Assembly (NCBI RefSeq): GCF_016612505.1
Contig: NZ_JAENRR010000001.1
Location: 124,001-188,000, forward strand
Reading direction: 5' to 3'
DNA length: 64,000 nt
Source of the DNA: Carboxylicivirga marina
Lineage (GTDB): Bacteria > Bacteroidota > Bacteroidia > Bacteroidales > Marinilabiliaceae
This document shows, in pieces, positions 26,079 to 35,510 of this stretch. Position 1 is the first letter of the stretch, and each line of letters begins with the position of its first letter. The notes beneath the pieces are model-generated. The model did no database searches and had not been told where the DNA came from. It saw only the letters and a list, made by a program, of their open reading frames with translations. A program made the translations under genes and the position numbers.

Positions 26079-29000
26079 TTAATCTTTAGTCTCTTTATCA
26101 GCTTCGGTTTTCTCTTTAGCCTTATTTTTGCCTGATATCTTCAACCAATATTTGTGCATCAGCTCATCTAATGAATCAAATTCTTCTTTAAATGACACAC
26201 CTACACCTTGCGTAGTTGGCGAGGTATTGGTCGAATAAACCAGGTCGTTATTTGTTCGGGTGTAGGCTTTAGCTCGAATACTTCCCTTTGGATTTAACTT
26301 TACTTCAACATCAAAATCGCCAATTAAGTTACTGGGGCGCGTTTGGTCTTTACCATAACCAACATTTCCATTTACCATCACCCTATTATTAAACATTTGC
26401 GTTGAAAGCGCTACTTCCACCTCATCGTCACTTAGCTCACTGGCCGGTCGATAACTCACACCTATATCTACATCGCGACTAATTTGCGATAACCAATGAC
26501 TCAATTGGTTAGATAACATCTCGGTTGTAGTTACCAACGCTGCATTATTACCTGTTGATATACCGTTAGGATTGTTACTGATTGAATTCTCTTGCGAATA
26601 AAACTTATTTAACACCAACAGTGACAACACCTGCCTGTTTGTTTCCTCTTCGGTGTTAATGTAGGAGTCGATTACATTTTGATTATTATCCTGGGTTGAT
26701 GGTGTTTTAATTTCGAACTTGACATTTGGCTTAGTTAATCGATCGGTCAATAACAGATTACAATGAACAGGAATGCGTCGTCCATAATTCTTTTGCGCTT
26801 CATCGGAATAATCGCCCATTAAATCCAGCAAACTCGTCTTTAATTTATAAGTGGCATTCAAATCAATGGCCGCATCGTAAGGACTTCCATCCCAATTTAT
26901 TGACGAACCCTGATTGATGATAAATTTCTTATTCAGCACATTCTGAAGCGTAAACATGTAATCTCCATCATCAAAATTAAAGTCTCCAAAAAAGTTGATG
27001 CCACCTTCTTTATCCATCTTTATTTGCAGATTACCGTTTCCGCGCCCCTTAAGAATATCGCCTACTTTTGAATCAAAAATCACCTGACAGCGCGCATCGG
27101 GCGTAATATCCAAATCCATGCTGACCGTCATCCCTGTTAAATCAATTTCATATTCATCCATTAAGGCAACAGCCTTACTTTTTTCATCTTCGGCGTAAGG
27201 ATTGGTATTAACGAAACGTATAAAACTGCTTTCTTCTGCACTCTCTTCATCGGTAAGCGGAATGAAAAATTGTGTATTCTCTCTAGTTCGTCCGCCGATA
27301 TCTATAATAATATCCTTGGTGGTACCGGTTACTGACATGTTACCGTCGGCATATACCTGCCCATAATACAAAGGATTGTCGGTATATTTGGTATCAAGCA
27401 CCAGCATATTATTCGTAATCAACCTTAAATCATAGCGCATGTTTCGAAAAGCATGGTGCTGAATGCTACCATTAAAGGTGCCTTGCTTACCATTTCTGTC
27501 AGATATATTAATACCCTTAAACTCAATCAGATTAGGCTTAAAAATAACTGAGTCTGTCATTGAGTAGGTCGTTTGCAATAAATCTACATCGAAGAAAGCT
27601 TTGTTCACATTGATGCGCCCTAAGAGCTCGGGGCTAGATAATGAACCAACCACGGCAAGATTCCCACTTACTTTGCCAGTTAAATTCTGCATTACCCGGC
27701 TTAAATATAAATTCAAAAACCCAATTTCTAATTGGTCAATATCGTAATTAAGTTGTAAGCTCTCATTGGCCAGGTCAATAATGCCACCACCCGACAATGG
27801 TTGATAATCGCCCTTGGTCACACTCGTTTGTATATTTATTTGATTGTGTTGAGGCTGGTAATTTGCCGTTAATTTAAAATCACCCAACTCATCCTTATTA
27901 AAGTTGAATTTATTGACACTCAAGTCACCACTGACAATCGGCGATTTATAAAGGTTTTGAATATCAAGCGAGCCATTTAAGAATCCGGATATCTCAACTT
28001 GTTTCAAATCCTGATAACCTATCATATCAGACAAGCTGATATTCTGGAAATGAACCTTTAATCCATCCTTAACATTTCGATGAACGAAACCATTCACGCC
28101 AATTTCCTGATTACCATGGTGCACTCTAAAGTTTTTAAGCGAAAACCCATCAGGGTGATAATGAAAGGTTGTCGATTGCAGCTCCCACAAACTATCCCGT
28201 ACCATCACGTATGATGGATGAAGCTCGGTTGTTGCATATATACCATTATCACGCCCTTTCAATGAAGTCGTTGTTAAAATGGAACCGCTATTTGTAAACT
28301 CATCCCAGTTATTCCAAAAAACATTAAACTGAAGCGTATCATTATGCGCCATTTGATGGAAACTCAAATTTTGAAATGAACCCAGATTATTGACATTTAA
28401 GTCTTTCAATCGAGTTACTATAGATAAGCGCTTGTCGCTCCCTGTTGAAATATGCACTTCGGGATGTTGCGCTTTAACACCTTTATAGTTTAAAAATTGC
28501 ACCTCAGCCTCTACATCCATTTTCCCTGTGGATGTATTGTAATGTCCGAGTAATAAACCGTTATCTGAAATTTCTAAATCGGATACAAACAAACTGGCCA
28601 GGTCAGATACTTTCTTAAAGGTACAAGAGAAATTAAAATCGTTCTCTTTAATGCCTTTTTCCTTAATATTTAAGCTTGACTTTAAAGCAGGCAGGTAATT
28701 GGTTAAGTTCTTCTTCACCATATTACCTATTTGCGTAAAGTTATACACCCCAACCAAATCACCTTCAGCCACATCCGACTGAAGTACAATACGCTTACGC
28801 TCTCCCTCCCGCACTGAAATCAGCAATAATGAATCAACCTTAACATCATGATCATCGGATTGATAACTGATATTATTAATATTTAAATAACCAACAATAT
28901 CATTGATGTCCTTACCTGAAATTTCGGTTTCAATATCGGCCGTTAGCGTATTATTTAAGTGTTTGTTATAAAGGTTTAATTTATCAAGCTTAAGATCAGT

Positions 29001-30500
29001 CAGGTGAGCTAAAAAACTAAAATGAGGCACATCACCTGATAAATCAATTTTACCATTAAAGCCAACCTGACCATTTGGGTCATCTATTAAAAAGTCACCA
29101 TCAAACTTCTCATTGGCAAATAAACCGTTTAAACGAATGTTTTTATACTTATACCCGTTTACTGAAAAAGTATCAACAACACCACTTAAAAATGCATTGT
29201 AATCTTTAGCTGATTTTCGTCGTCCGTTGATGGCGACTGACATTGACACATCACCTATGTAGTTTTCAGCACCAGCCAGTTTTCCAACGTTAAACTGCTG
29301 TGTTGACAAATTACCTGAAAAAATCAGATTTTCATTGGCATCAATCTTAAGCCCAATATCAGTACTAATTTTACCCAGGCTTGTATTAAACTCTCCATAG
29401 GCAACCAAATCGGTTAAAAACCCAGTAATATTACCCGAATAACTAACCTGATTTACACTTTTAATAGCCTGAGGCAATACGAGTGCTTGTCCTTGAATAT
29501 GCGATAGTAATTGCTCAATATCATTGGGAGTAGTTTTGAGTTGATTCACATTCAGGTATAAGAACGTTTCATTAAGATTTGGTAATCCGTTAATATCGAA
29601 GTTTGAACTGATTTGTGAATGAGGCCCAAACTGAAGTCGTACACCCCTACCCTTTATATTGTCAAGCGTTCCGTATGCATTTCCGGAAAGTCCTATATCG
29701 GGTAATCTCAAAGAAGGATTAATAACTCTAAGGTCTTTACTACTAATATTAGAATACTGAACATCCATGAAAAAAGGGCCCAATTTCGCAATACCTTCTT
29801 TCTCAGAAAACAAACTAACATCAAGTGAATCTATTTTAAGGGATGAGTTCTTTGTCTGAAAAACGCCTCTGCTAAAAATGAATTTAGACCTATTAAACCG
29901 AACACCACCTTCAGCTTTTTCAACATTCAGTCCACTCTTATTACTAAAATACAAGTGCTCCAAATTAAAATGCCACATTGTATCCTGATGAATATCATTA
30001 ATTTGCAAAGCAATATCCGAAGCTCTTATTACAGAATCAATGGTATCTGATTTATAACTCAAAGTACCATTTTCAACCCCAAGATTTTGCAAACCAACAT
30101 CCCAGTTAGAGCCTGATGAATTATTATTAGACGGCTTAATGGCATTTAATAAGAAACTATAATTATAAACCGTATCTAGTTTCGAAACTTTAATAAGTGG
30201 TTCTGAGATTTCAAGATGACTCAGGTATAATTGTTTTTTCTTGAAAAATAACGAATCAACATTTGCCAGCACCCGGTCTATCGACAAAAGTGTATCAGCC
30301 TGTTGATCAAAAACAACGACATCATCTAACACTAAGGTTTTAAAAGGGCGCAAATGCACTCTTTCAATCGAAATCTGCGTATTTAAATCCTCACTTAACT
30401 CTTTGGTAATATAACTTACAACAGCCGTTTGTACTGAAGGCAATAACAATAAAGAGTATAGCAATAGTGGCACTAATATTAGTACTACTAAAACATACAT
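26079..30500 (-). CDS. tamB: TamB-like translocation/assembly or lipid-transfer protein
   Basis: This 1473-residue protein has an N-terminal membrane anchor (about 1-22), then a very long run of beta-strand repeats, and the DUF490/TamB domain in the last 400-450 residues (GNLQIKMDKEGGINFFGDF, cut here as DKEGGINFFGDF, and DRLTKPNVKFEI). It bridges the inner and outer membrane in the AsmA/TamB superfamily, which carries phospholipids or helps barrel assembly. No tamA gene is adjacent, as usual in Bacteroidota. It is divergent from tsaD. The charged C-terminal tail (KNKAKEKTEADKETKD) lies beyond the usual end of the domain. Confidence 0.92.
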   Translation of the reverse strand: MYVLVVLILVPLLLYSLLLLPSVQTAVVSYITKELSEDLNTQISIERVHLRPFKTLVLDDVVVFDQQADTLLSIDRVLANVDSLFFKKKQLYLSHLEISEPLIKVSKLDTVYNYSFLLNAIKPSNNNSSGSNWDVGLQNLGVENGTLSYKSDTIDSVIRASDIALQINDIHQDTMWHFNLEHLYFSNKSGLNVEKAEGGVRFNRSKFIFSRGVFQTKNSSLKIDSLDVSLFSEKEGIAKLGPFFMDVQYSNISSKDLRVINPSLRLPDIGLSGNAYGTLDNIKGRGVRLQFGPHSQISSNFDINGLPNLNETFLYLNVNQLKTTPNDIEQLLSHIQGQALVLPQAIKSVNQVSYSGNITGFLTDLVAYGEFNTSLGKISTDIGLKIDANENLIFSGNLSTQQFNVGKLAGAENYIGDVSMSVAINGRRKSAKDYNAFLSGVVDTFSVNGYKYKNIRLNGLFANEKFDGDFLIDDPNGQVGFNGKIDLSGDVPHFSFLAHLTDLKLDKLNLYNKHLNNTLTADIETEISGKDINDIVGYLNINNISYQSDDHDVKVDSLLLISVREGERKRIVLQSDVAEGDLVGVYNFTQIGNMVKKNLTNYLPALKSSLNIKEKGIKENDFNFSCTFKKVSDLASLFVSDLEISDNGLLLGHYNTSTGKMDVEAEVQFLNYKGVKAQHPEVHISTGSDKRLSIVTRLKDLNVNNLGSFQNLSFHQMAHNDTLQFNVFWNNWDEFTNSGSILTTTSLKGRDNGIYATTELHPSYVMVRDSLWELQSTTFHYHPDGFSLKNFRVHHGNQEIGVNGFVHRNVKDGLKVHFQNISLSDMIGYQDLKQVEISGFLNGSLDIQNLYKSPIVSGDLSVNKFNFNKDELGDFKLTANYQPQHNQINIQTSVTKGDYQPLSGGGIIDLANESLQLNYDIDQLEIGFLNLYLSRVMQNLTGKVSGNLAVVGSLSSPELLGRINVNKAFFDVDLLQTTYSMTDSVIFKPNLIEFKGINISDRNGKQGTFNGSIQHHAFRNMRYDLRLITNNMLVLDTKYTDNPLYYGQVYADGNMSVTGTTKDIIIDIGGRTRENTQFFIPLTDEESAEESSFIRFVNTNPYAEDEKSKAVALMDEYEIDLTGMTVSMDLDITPDARCQVIFDSKVGDILKGRGNGNLQIKMDKEGGINFFGDFNFDDGDYMFTLQNVLNKKFIINQGSSINWDGSPYDAAIDLNATYKLKTSLLDLMGDYSDEAQKNYGRRIPVHCNLLLTDRLTKPNVKFEIKTPSTQDNNQNVIDSYINTEEETNRQVLSLLVLNKFYSQENSISNNPNGISTGNNAALVTTTEMLSNQLSHWLSQISRDVDIGVSYRPASELSDDEVEVALSTQMFNNRVMVNGNVGYGKDQTRPSNLIGDFDVEVKLNPKGSIRAKAYTRTNNDLVYSTNTSPTTQGVGVSFKEEFDSLDELMHKYWLKISGKNKAKEKTEADKETKD

Positions 30501-30547
30501 CCCTATTTTGATATTTTTTTTTATATTTTTACCCCGTTTTTGCCCAT

Positions 30548-30555
30548 CAAAATTA
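30548..30555 (-). promoter_or_regulatory. -7 box of tamB
   Basis: The minus strand reads TAATTTTG, matching TAnnTTTG, 47 bases before the ATG at 30500. No -33 box at good distance. Confidence 0.45.
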
Positions 30556-30609
30556 ACAAAAAGGTGGGAATAATGATTTGAATAGGAACAATTCTATCTG
30601 ACAAAAATT

Positions 30610-31629
30610 ATGAGTGTGATTATTTTGGGAATTGAGTCATCATGTGATGACACTTCAGCGGCGATTTTTAAGGACGATATTATCTTGTCAAACATAGTGG
30701 CAAACCAGGATGTGCATAAAGCTTATGGCGGTGTAGTGCCTGAGTTAGCGTCTCGTGCTCATCAGCAAAATATAATACCGGTAGTTGAAAAAGCTATTAA
30801 AGATGCCGACATTAATCGTGAGGACATTAATGCCGTTGCCTTCACTCGCGGACCTGGTTTAATGGGATCTCTTTTGGTGGGTACTTCATTTGCAAAAGGA
30901 TTTGCTTTGGCGAATCAACTGCCATTAATTGAAGTAAACCATTTGCATGCTCATGTATTGGCTCACTTCATAAAAGAAGATGAAAACGACACTGACCAGC
31001 CAGAATTTCCATTTTTGTGCCTTTTAGTCTCAGGAGGCAACAGCCAGATTATTGTCGTGAGAGACTATCTGGATATGGAAATAATTGGTCAAACCATTGA
31101 TGATGCAGCTGGTGAAGCATTTGATAAATGTGCTAAAATAATGGGATTACCATATCCTGGTGGCCCACTCATTGATAAATTGGCTAAAGAAGGCAACCCG
31201 GAAGCGTTCAAATTTAATAAACCCCGCATTGCTAATTACGATTACAGTTTTAGTGGTTTGAAAACGTCAGTACTTTACTTTTTGCGCGACGAATTAAAGA
31301 AGAATCCTGACTTTATAGAGGAAAATAAAGCTGATATTTGTGCCTCATTACAAAAAACCATTATTGATATCTTAATGGATAAAGTCATTAAAGCAGCAGA
31401 TGAAACTGGTATTACGCAAGTGGCTTTAGCTGGTGGGGTTTCTGCAAATTCAGGATTACGTAATCGTTTAACGGAATTGGCTGAGACAAAAAAATGGAAA
31501 ACCTTTATCCCTAAATTTTCGTACACAACCGATAATGCAGCTATGATTGCAATTAACGGCTATCATAAATACTTAAATAAGGAGTTTATCGGACAAGATG
31601 CAGCACCATTTGCCCGTACTGAGTTTTAG
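30610..31629 (+). CDS. tsaD: tRNA N6-adenosine threonylcarbamoyltransferase TsaD
   Basis: TsaD transfers the threonylcarbamoyl group to A37 of ANN-decoding tRNAs. The 339-residue protein shows the Kae1/TsaD signature: GIESSCDDTSAA at the N-terminus, the metal-binding histidines in NHLHAH, LLVSGGNSQI, DDAAGEAFDK, and LAGGVSANSGLR. All catalytic parts are present. Divergent tamB/tsaD pairing is common in this phylum. It is followed by a 120-base gap that contains the promoter of the RiPP-like cluster. Confidence 0.97.
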   Translation: MSVIILGIESSCDDTSAAIFKDDIILSNIVANQDVHKAYGGVVPELASRAHQQNIIPVVEKAIKDADINREDINAVAFTRGPGLMGSLLVGTSFAKGFALANQLPLIEVNHLHAHVLAHFIKEDENDTDQPEFPFLCLLVSGGNSQIIVVRDYLDMEIIGQTIDDAAGEAFDKCAKIMGLPYPGGPLIDKLAKEGNPEAFKFNKPRIANYDYSFSGLKTSVLYFLRDELKKNPDFIEENKADICASLQKTIIDILMDKVIKAADETGITQVALAGGVSANSGLRNRLTELAETKKWKTFIPKFSYTTDNAAMIAINGYHKYLNKEFIGQDAAPFARTEF

Positions 31630-31722
31630 TAACAAGATGAATTATTGATAGAATAAAAAACGCCATTGGTCAAATTAATTATTTCTTTTAACACAATTAA
31701 GTGCTTGAAATCTGTTTTTTTA

Positions 31723-31730
31723 TATTTTTG
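31723..31730 (+). promoter_or_regulatory. -7 box of the RiPP-like cluster
   Basis: TATTTTTG fully matches TAnnTTTG. It lies 21 bases before the GTG start of the PqqD-like gene and predicts a short leader. The expected -33 TTTG is not evident at standard spacing. Confidence 0.5.
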
Positions 31731-31751
31731 CCAAAGTTTTAAAATTTATTA

Positions 31752-32036
31752 GTGGGGAAAACGTTTTACAAAAAACAGACAGGCTTTGTAGAAAAGACTG
31801 TAGGCGATGAAATGGTCATAGTACCTCTTGTTGGTGCAGTAGCGCAAATGGAAAAGGTTTTTTCGCTAAATGAATTGGGTTCGTTTATTTATAACCATTT
31901 AAGTTCGCAGAAGTCAACAACAGATCTTATTAAGTTGATTTTAAGCGAATTTGAGATTGATGAAGAAACGGCTAACAAAGATTTGGAACATTTTTTGAAG
32001 AAAGCCGTTGAAAGTGGTATAATTGAAGAGCTGTAA
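31752..32036 (+). CDS. PqqD-family peptide-binding protein (RRE)
   Basis: 94 residues with the PqqD fold, used in RiPP clusters as the RiPP recognition element: a beta-hairpin near the start, FSLNELGSFIYNHL (the family's L-N-xx-G/A-xx-I/L-W/Y helix), DLIKLILSEFEIDEETANKDLEHFL, and a final helix. The start is GTG at 31752; a later ATG would delete part of the first strand. The gene opens the cluster and is followed after 20 bases by a peptide with a YxxPxL leader, the motif that RREs of lasso-peptide systems bind. I infer that it presents that peptide to the downstream enzymes. Confidence 0.88.
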   Translation: MGKTFYKKQTGFVEKTVGDEMVIVPLVGAVAQMEKVFSLNELGSFIYNHLSSQKSTTDLIKLILSEFEIDEETANKDLEHFLKKAVESGIIEEL

Positions 32037-32056
32037 ATGGAAGCTAATTGGGAAGA

Positions 32057-32272
32057 ATGAAGATTAAAAGAAATTATAGTAAACCAGATTTAGAGGAGCA
32101 TTTAAATGATTTGCAATCATGTTTGTTTATGTTCTCAGATCCTATTACGGACCCAGATGGAGGCGGGCTTAAATCAATGGAAGTGCCTCCTGCTTCAGCA
32201 CCTCCATTTGAAAACCCATCGGCTGCAGATTACCCATTTGGTGGCGATAGCCCTGATTATACCGACATGTAG
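32057..32272 (+). CDS. putative RiPP precursor peptide with YxxPxL leader
   Basis: 71 residues from the ATG at 32057 (preceded by GGAAG); a TTG at 32048 would add three residues. The leader has YSKPDL (Tyr7, Pro10, Leu12), matching the lasso-type YxxPxL recognition motif. PDGGG at residues 33-37 could be a double-glycine-type processing site. The rest (from about residue 38) is acidic, rich in Pro, Ser, Gly and aromatic residues, with Ser40, Ser47, Ser55, Ser65 and Thr69 as possible phosphorylation sites. Only one Cys (22), in the leader half. It sits between the PqqD protein and the kinase, two bases before the latter's start. Precursor role is inferred from context. Confidence 0.75.
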   Translation: MKIKRNYSKPDLEEHLNDLQSCLFMFSDPITDPDGGGLKSMEVPPASAPPFENPSAADYPFGGDSPDYTDM

Positions 32273-32274
32273 CA

Positions 32275-33177
32275 ATGACCAAGAATACTAACACAAGATA
32301 TTATAGCGTAGGGGGCATAAGATTTAAAATAAATTTCTTATCCCCCTTTTTTGAATTCGATAATCAAGGAGGCAGTCGCCTATTCCAAACAGATAAGCAT
32401 TCAAAAGATCAAGAATGGACAATTAATTTTGACATACTAAATCAAAACACACTCACAGATTTCACGTACTCTTTTAAGGGTTCAGAAAGATTCGAGGAAG
32501 AATTACCGTACAAATGGAGCATCATTAACACTAATAATCAAGATGGTATCTTAATTGAGTTTGAAGATAATTTGCCTATAAAAAAAGTTATTGCATTAAT
32601 TGACACTCATAACAATACTATTAATACATTCCTATCACTCTTTAATAATGCCCCTTTAACAATCGACCCATTTTTTCACCCTTTAGGAATATTAATTATT
32701 CAGTACATTATTCATCAACATGAGGGCTTTGTAATACACGCTTCATCGGTTGATTTAAATGGTAAAGGGTATTTATTTTCGGCCGTGTCAGGCACAGGGA
32801 AATCAACTATGGCAAAGATTTGGCAAAGCAAAGGGGCTACTATTATTAACGACGACCGCCTTATTGTTGTACCCGAAAATGATGGCTACCGAATTTACAA
32901 TACCCCGATGCCCTATTATCAGGATAGAAACAAATCAGTACTTTTACACAAAGCATTTATCATCAAGCAGTCTCCGGATAACTACCTTAATGCGCTACCT
33001 GTTTTAAAAGGCACTTTAGGACTTCTGGGTAATTGCATGCAGTTCCAGTACGAAGAAAGTCAAATTCAAAAACGACTAAACGCACTTCAAGGCATAGCAG
33101 AAAAATGTGGCATATACGAATGTGGTTTTAAACCAGATAAAGATATTATTCAATTGATATTAAATGAAGTTGGCTAA
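32275..33177 (+). CDS. HprK-like serine kinase of RiPP type
   Basis: 300 residues. The N-terminal half (1-140) has no known motif; the C-terminal half is an HPr-kinase/PEP-carboxykinase-like nucleotide-binding domain. It has FVIHASSV, the P-loop SAVSGTGKST (residues 169-178) and NDDR near 192-195, the acidic metal-binding motif. The HPr-interaction domain of true HprK is absent. Similar kinases in lasso-peptide loci phosphorylate a serine of the precursor. It lies two bases after the peptide gene and its end overlaps the peptidase-like gene by 14 bases. Kinase activity on the peptide is inference. Confidence 0.82.
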   Translation: MTKNTNTRYYSVGGIRFKINFLSPFFEFDNQGGSRLFQTDKHSKDQEWTINFDILNQNTLTDFTYSFKGSERFEEELPYKWSIINTNNQDGILIEFEDNLPIKKVIALIDTHNNTINTFLSLFNNAPLTIDPFFHPLGILIIQYIIHQHEGFVIHASSVDLNGKGYLFSAVSGTGKSTMAKIWQSKGATIINDDRLIVVPENDGYRIYNTPMPYYQDRNKSVLLHKAFIIKQSPDNYLNALPVLKGTLGLLGNCMQFQYEESQIQKRLNALQGIAEKCGIYECGFKPDKDIIQLILNEVG

Positions 33178-33616
33178 GCACAATATACAAAAAGCACTTA
33201 TCGAGCTTCTTAAAGATGGCCAACAAGTTGAAGTGCCGGCGCATGGAATGAGTATGTTTCCCTTACTTAAACCCGGAGATTCGTTATTGGTTAAGCCATG
33301 CCTTCCTAATATAGGTGACATCAGCGTTTTTATTAAAGGTGAATTATTAATCGCTCATCGTTTGATTAAAATAACGGGCAATACCTATTTTTTTAAAGGT
33401 GATGGACTTATTTTTCCCGACAAACCAGTTGAAAAACAAGATGTATTGGGTGTAGTTACTCAACGAAAACGAGGTAAAAACATCCGAAGCACCAATGGTT
33501 ATACTTATCGACTCTTCAAATTTTTAATGCCCAAATTAACTTTTCTTACCGGACGCTTCTTTTATTATGCCGGGCGTGTATACGGCCGATTCTTTAAGAT
33601 CAAATCTACCACATAA
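33164..33616 (+). CDS. S24/S26 signal-peptidase-like protein (Ser/His type)
   Basis: 150 residues. The S26 signature GMSMFPLLKPGDSLLV is cut here as GMSMFP (Ser30) and KPGDSLLV. The next conserved block is AHRL (His65), followed by KGDG (Asp80). A His in place of the usual Lys is the state of the S26B group (archaeal, ER and SipW-like signal peptidases). There is no N-terminal membrane anchor; the C-terminus is hydrophobic and basic (about 113-150) and may bind the membrane. It overlaps the kinase gene, and could remove the leader of the 71-residue peptide. Enzymatic role unproven. Confidence 0.8.
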   Translation: MKLAKHNIQKALIELLKDGQQVEVPAHGMSMFPLLKPGDSLLVKPCLPNIGDISVFIKGELLIAHRLIKITGNTYFFKGDGLIFPDKPVEKQDVLGVVTQRKRGKNIRSTNGYTYRLFKFLMPKLTFLTGRFFYYAGRVYGRFFKIKSTT

Positions 33617-33727
33617 CACACCTTCGACAAAGTTAAGCCCATCATTATTTGAACGACTTCGAAGCTTTAATGTCCGCTTACTTACAATTTTGTACTATTT
33701 TAGTATTTCATTCATTTTTATGCTTAC

Positions 33728-35509
33728 ATGAAGCCAAGTAATAAGCTTACACTAAACCATCTTTTAGAAACACTGCACCTTGTATATAGGAGTTCACCTA
33801 AATGGACATTTATTAATGCAATTATTACCTCCATACGTGGTTTTATACCGTTGCTTTTATTATTTGTTGTTAAGCAATTAATTGATGTTGTAGGTACGCA
33901 TGTAACTAATAACACGGCATCACCCGAAGCCTTATATACAACGCTGGCCTTAACTGCTGCTTTTTTTCTACTAAACGCAGTTAGTGGCTCGATTAGTAGT
34001 TTGGTTCGTGAGCGACAAAGTCATTTTGTCAATGATTACATCCAGGACATTATTCATAAAAAAACAATCCATATTGCTTATCGTTTTTTTGAAGATTCGG
34101 ATTACCAAAATATTTTCTACAGAGCTTTAAATGATTCCAGTTATCGTCCGGCACGGATATTTTACAGCTTGCTTCAGTTGGCACAAAATACGTTGACAAT
34201 TATATTATTATTAATCGTACTAAGTCAAATACATTGGGCATTGATTCCGATATTAGCCGTTTCAAGTGCCCCGGTTTTTTATTTGAGAATTCTATATACA
34301 CGCAGGCTCTACAAGTATCGGAAAAACCACACTGAAGACGAACGACGGGTTCATTATTTCAATCGCTTACTAACAGGAAAAGATTTTGCCAAAGAGCTTA
34401 GAGTATTCAACCTGGGAAAAACATTTAAAAAGGAGTACGAACATTTCAAACATGATTTGCGCAACAAGCAATGGTCTTTATCTAAAAGAAAAACAATTAA
34501 TGAAATAGCAGTTCAACTATTTTCAACTGCCATTCTTCTGTTTATTATTGCATTCGTCATAAAGCAAACCGTCGAAGGTAATATCAGCGCAGGTACAATG
34601 GCTATGTATTTCTTAGCTTTACAACGTGCCTATTCTGTACTTCAAGGTTTATTAGGCAATTTGAGCTCCTTGTACGAAGACAATTTATTCTTAAAAAACT
34701 TTTTCGAATTTAAAAACATTGAAGTCAAGAGAGAAGTTGGCACAGAGTCTTTTCCAAACCCAATTATCAACCATATAAAGTTTGAAAACGTCAGCTTTAA
34801 ATATCCAAACTCAAGAAAATGGGCTCTTCAAAACATTAACCTGACAATACAGAAGGGAAAGACCATTGCACTGGTTGGTGAAAATGGCAGTGGAAAAACA
34901 ACCCTTGTAAAATTGCTTTGCGGTTTACATGAACCCACCGAAGGGCAACTTCATGTCGACCAACACAATTGGAATAATATCTCAAACAGCGAATTAGCGA
35001 ACAATATCTCAGTTATTTTCCAAGACTTTATGCTTTATAATATAAGTGCTAAAGAAAATATTCGCTTGGGAAATACTCATCGCAAAGATGAACCTGAATC
35101 CGTTGCAGCAGCAGCAGTAAGTGCTGGCATCGACCAGTTATTTAATAACTTACCACATGGATACGATACCACACTAGGTACTCTATTTAAGGATAGTCAG
35201 ATGCTAAGCCGCGGCGAATGGCAACGCACTGCTTTGGCACGTTCGTTTTATAATACCGATGCACAACTCATTATCTTAGATGAACCAACCAGCTCTTTGG
35301 ATGCCTTTACCGAAGCGAGTTTAATTAATCACTTCAGCGACATTGTAAAAGACAAGACCGCGATAATAGTAAGCCATCGACTTTCAACCATTAAGTTAGC
35401 CGACATTATTGTGGTGATGAAAAACGCTTCTATCGCTGAAGTTGGGAGCCCGGAAGAACTTATAGCTCAAAAAGGAATTTACTTTCAAATGATTGAATCG
35501 CTTAAATAG
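33728..35509 (+). CDS. ABC exporter, fused membrane and ATPase domains
   Basis: 593 residues with six membrane helices (about 35-330) and a C-terminal ATPase: Walker A GENGSGKTT (near 384-392), a modified signature LSRGEWQ instead of LSGGQ, Walker B IILDEPTSSLD and the switch His (SHRLST). No C39 peptidase domain is present, so leader removal needs another enzyme, which the S26-like gene could supply. The 111-base gap before it is the largest in the cluster and may hold a second promoter. In this context the substrate is probably the processed peptide. Confidence 0.9.
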   Translation: MKPSNKLTLNHLLETLHLVYRSSPKWTFINAIITSIRGFIPLLLLFVVKQLIDVVGTHVTNNTASPEALYTTLALTAAFFLLNAVSGSISSLVRERQSHFVNDYIQDIIHKKTIHIAYRFFEDSDYQNIFYRALNDSSYRPARIFYSLLQLAQNTLTIILLLIVLSQIHWALIPILAVSSAPVFYLRILYTRRLYKYRKNHTEDERRVHYFNRLLTGKDFAKELRVFNLGKTFKKEYEHFKHDLRNKQWSLSKRKTINEIAVQLFSTAILLFIIAFVIKQTVEGNISAGTMAMYFLALQRAYSVLQGLLGNLSSLYEDNLFLKNFFEFKNIEVKREVGTESFPNPIINHIKFENVSFKYPNSRKWALQNINLTIQKGKTIALVGENGSGKTTLVKLLCGLHEPTEGQLHVDQHNWNNISNSELANNISVIFQDFMLYNISAKENIRLGNTHRKDEPESVAAAAVSAGIDQLFNNLPHGYDTTLGTLFKDSQMLSRGEWQRTALARSFYNTDAQLIILDEPTSSLDAFTEASLINHFSDIVKDKTAIIVSHRLSTIKLADIIVVMKNASIAEVGSPEELIAQKGIYFQMIESLK

Positions 35510-35510
35510 A

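Noticed and set aside
31752-35509. Ordinary lasso-peptide cluster
   Set aside because: No Asn-synthetase-like cyclase and no transglutaminase-like leader protease are present, and the peptide core lacks a clear ring pattern.
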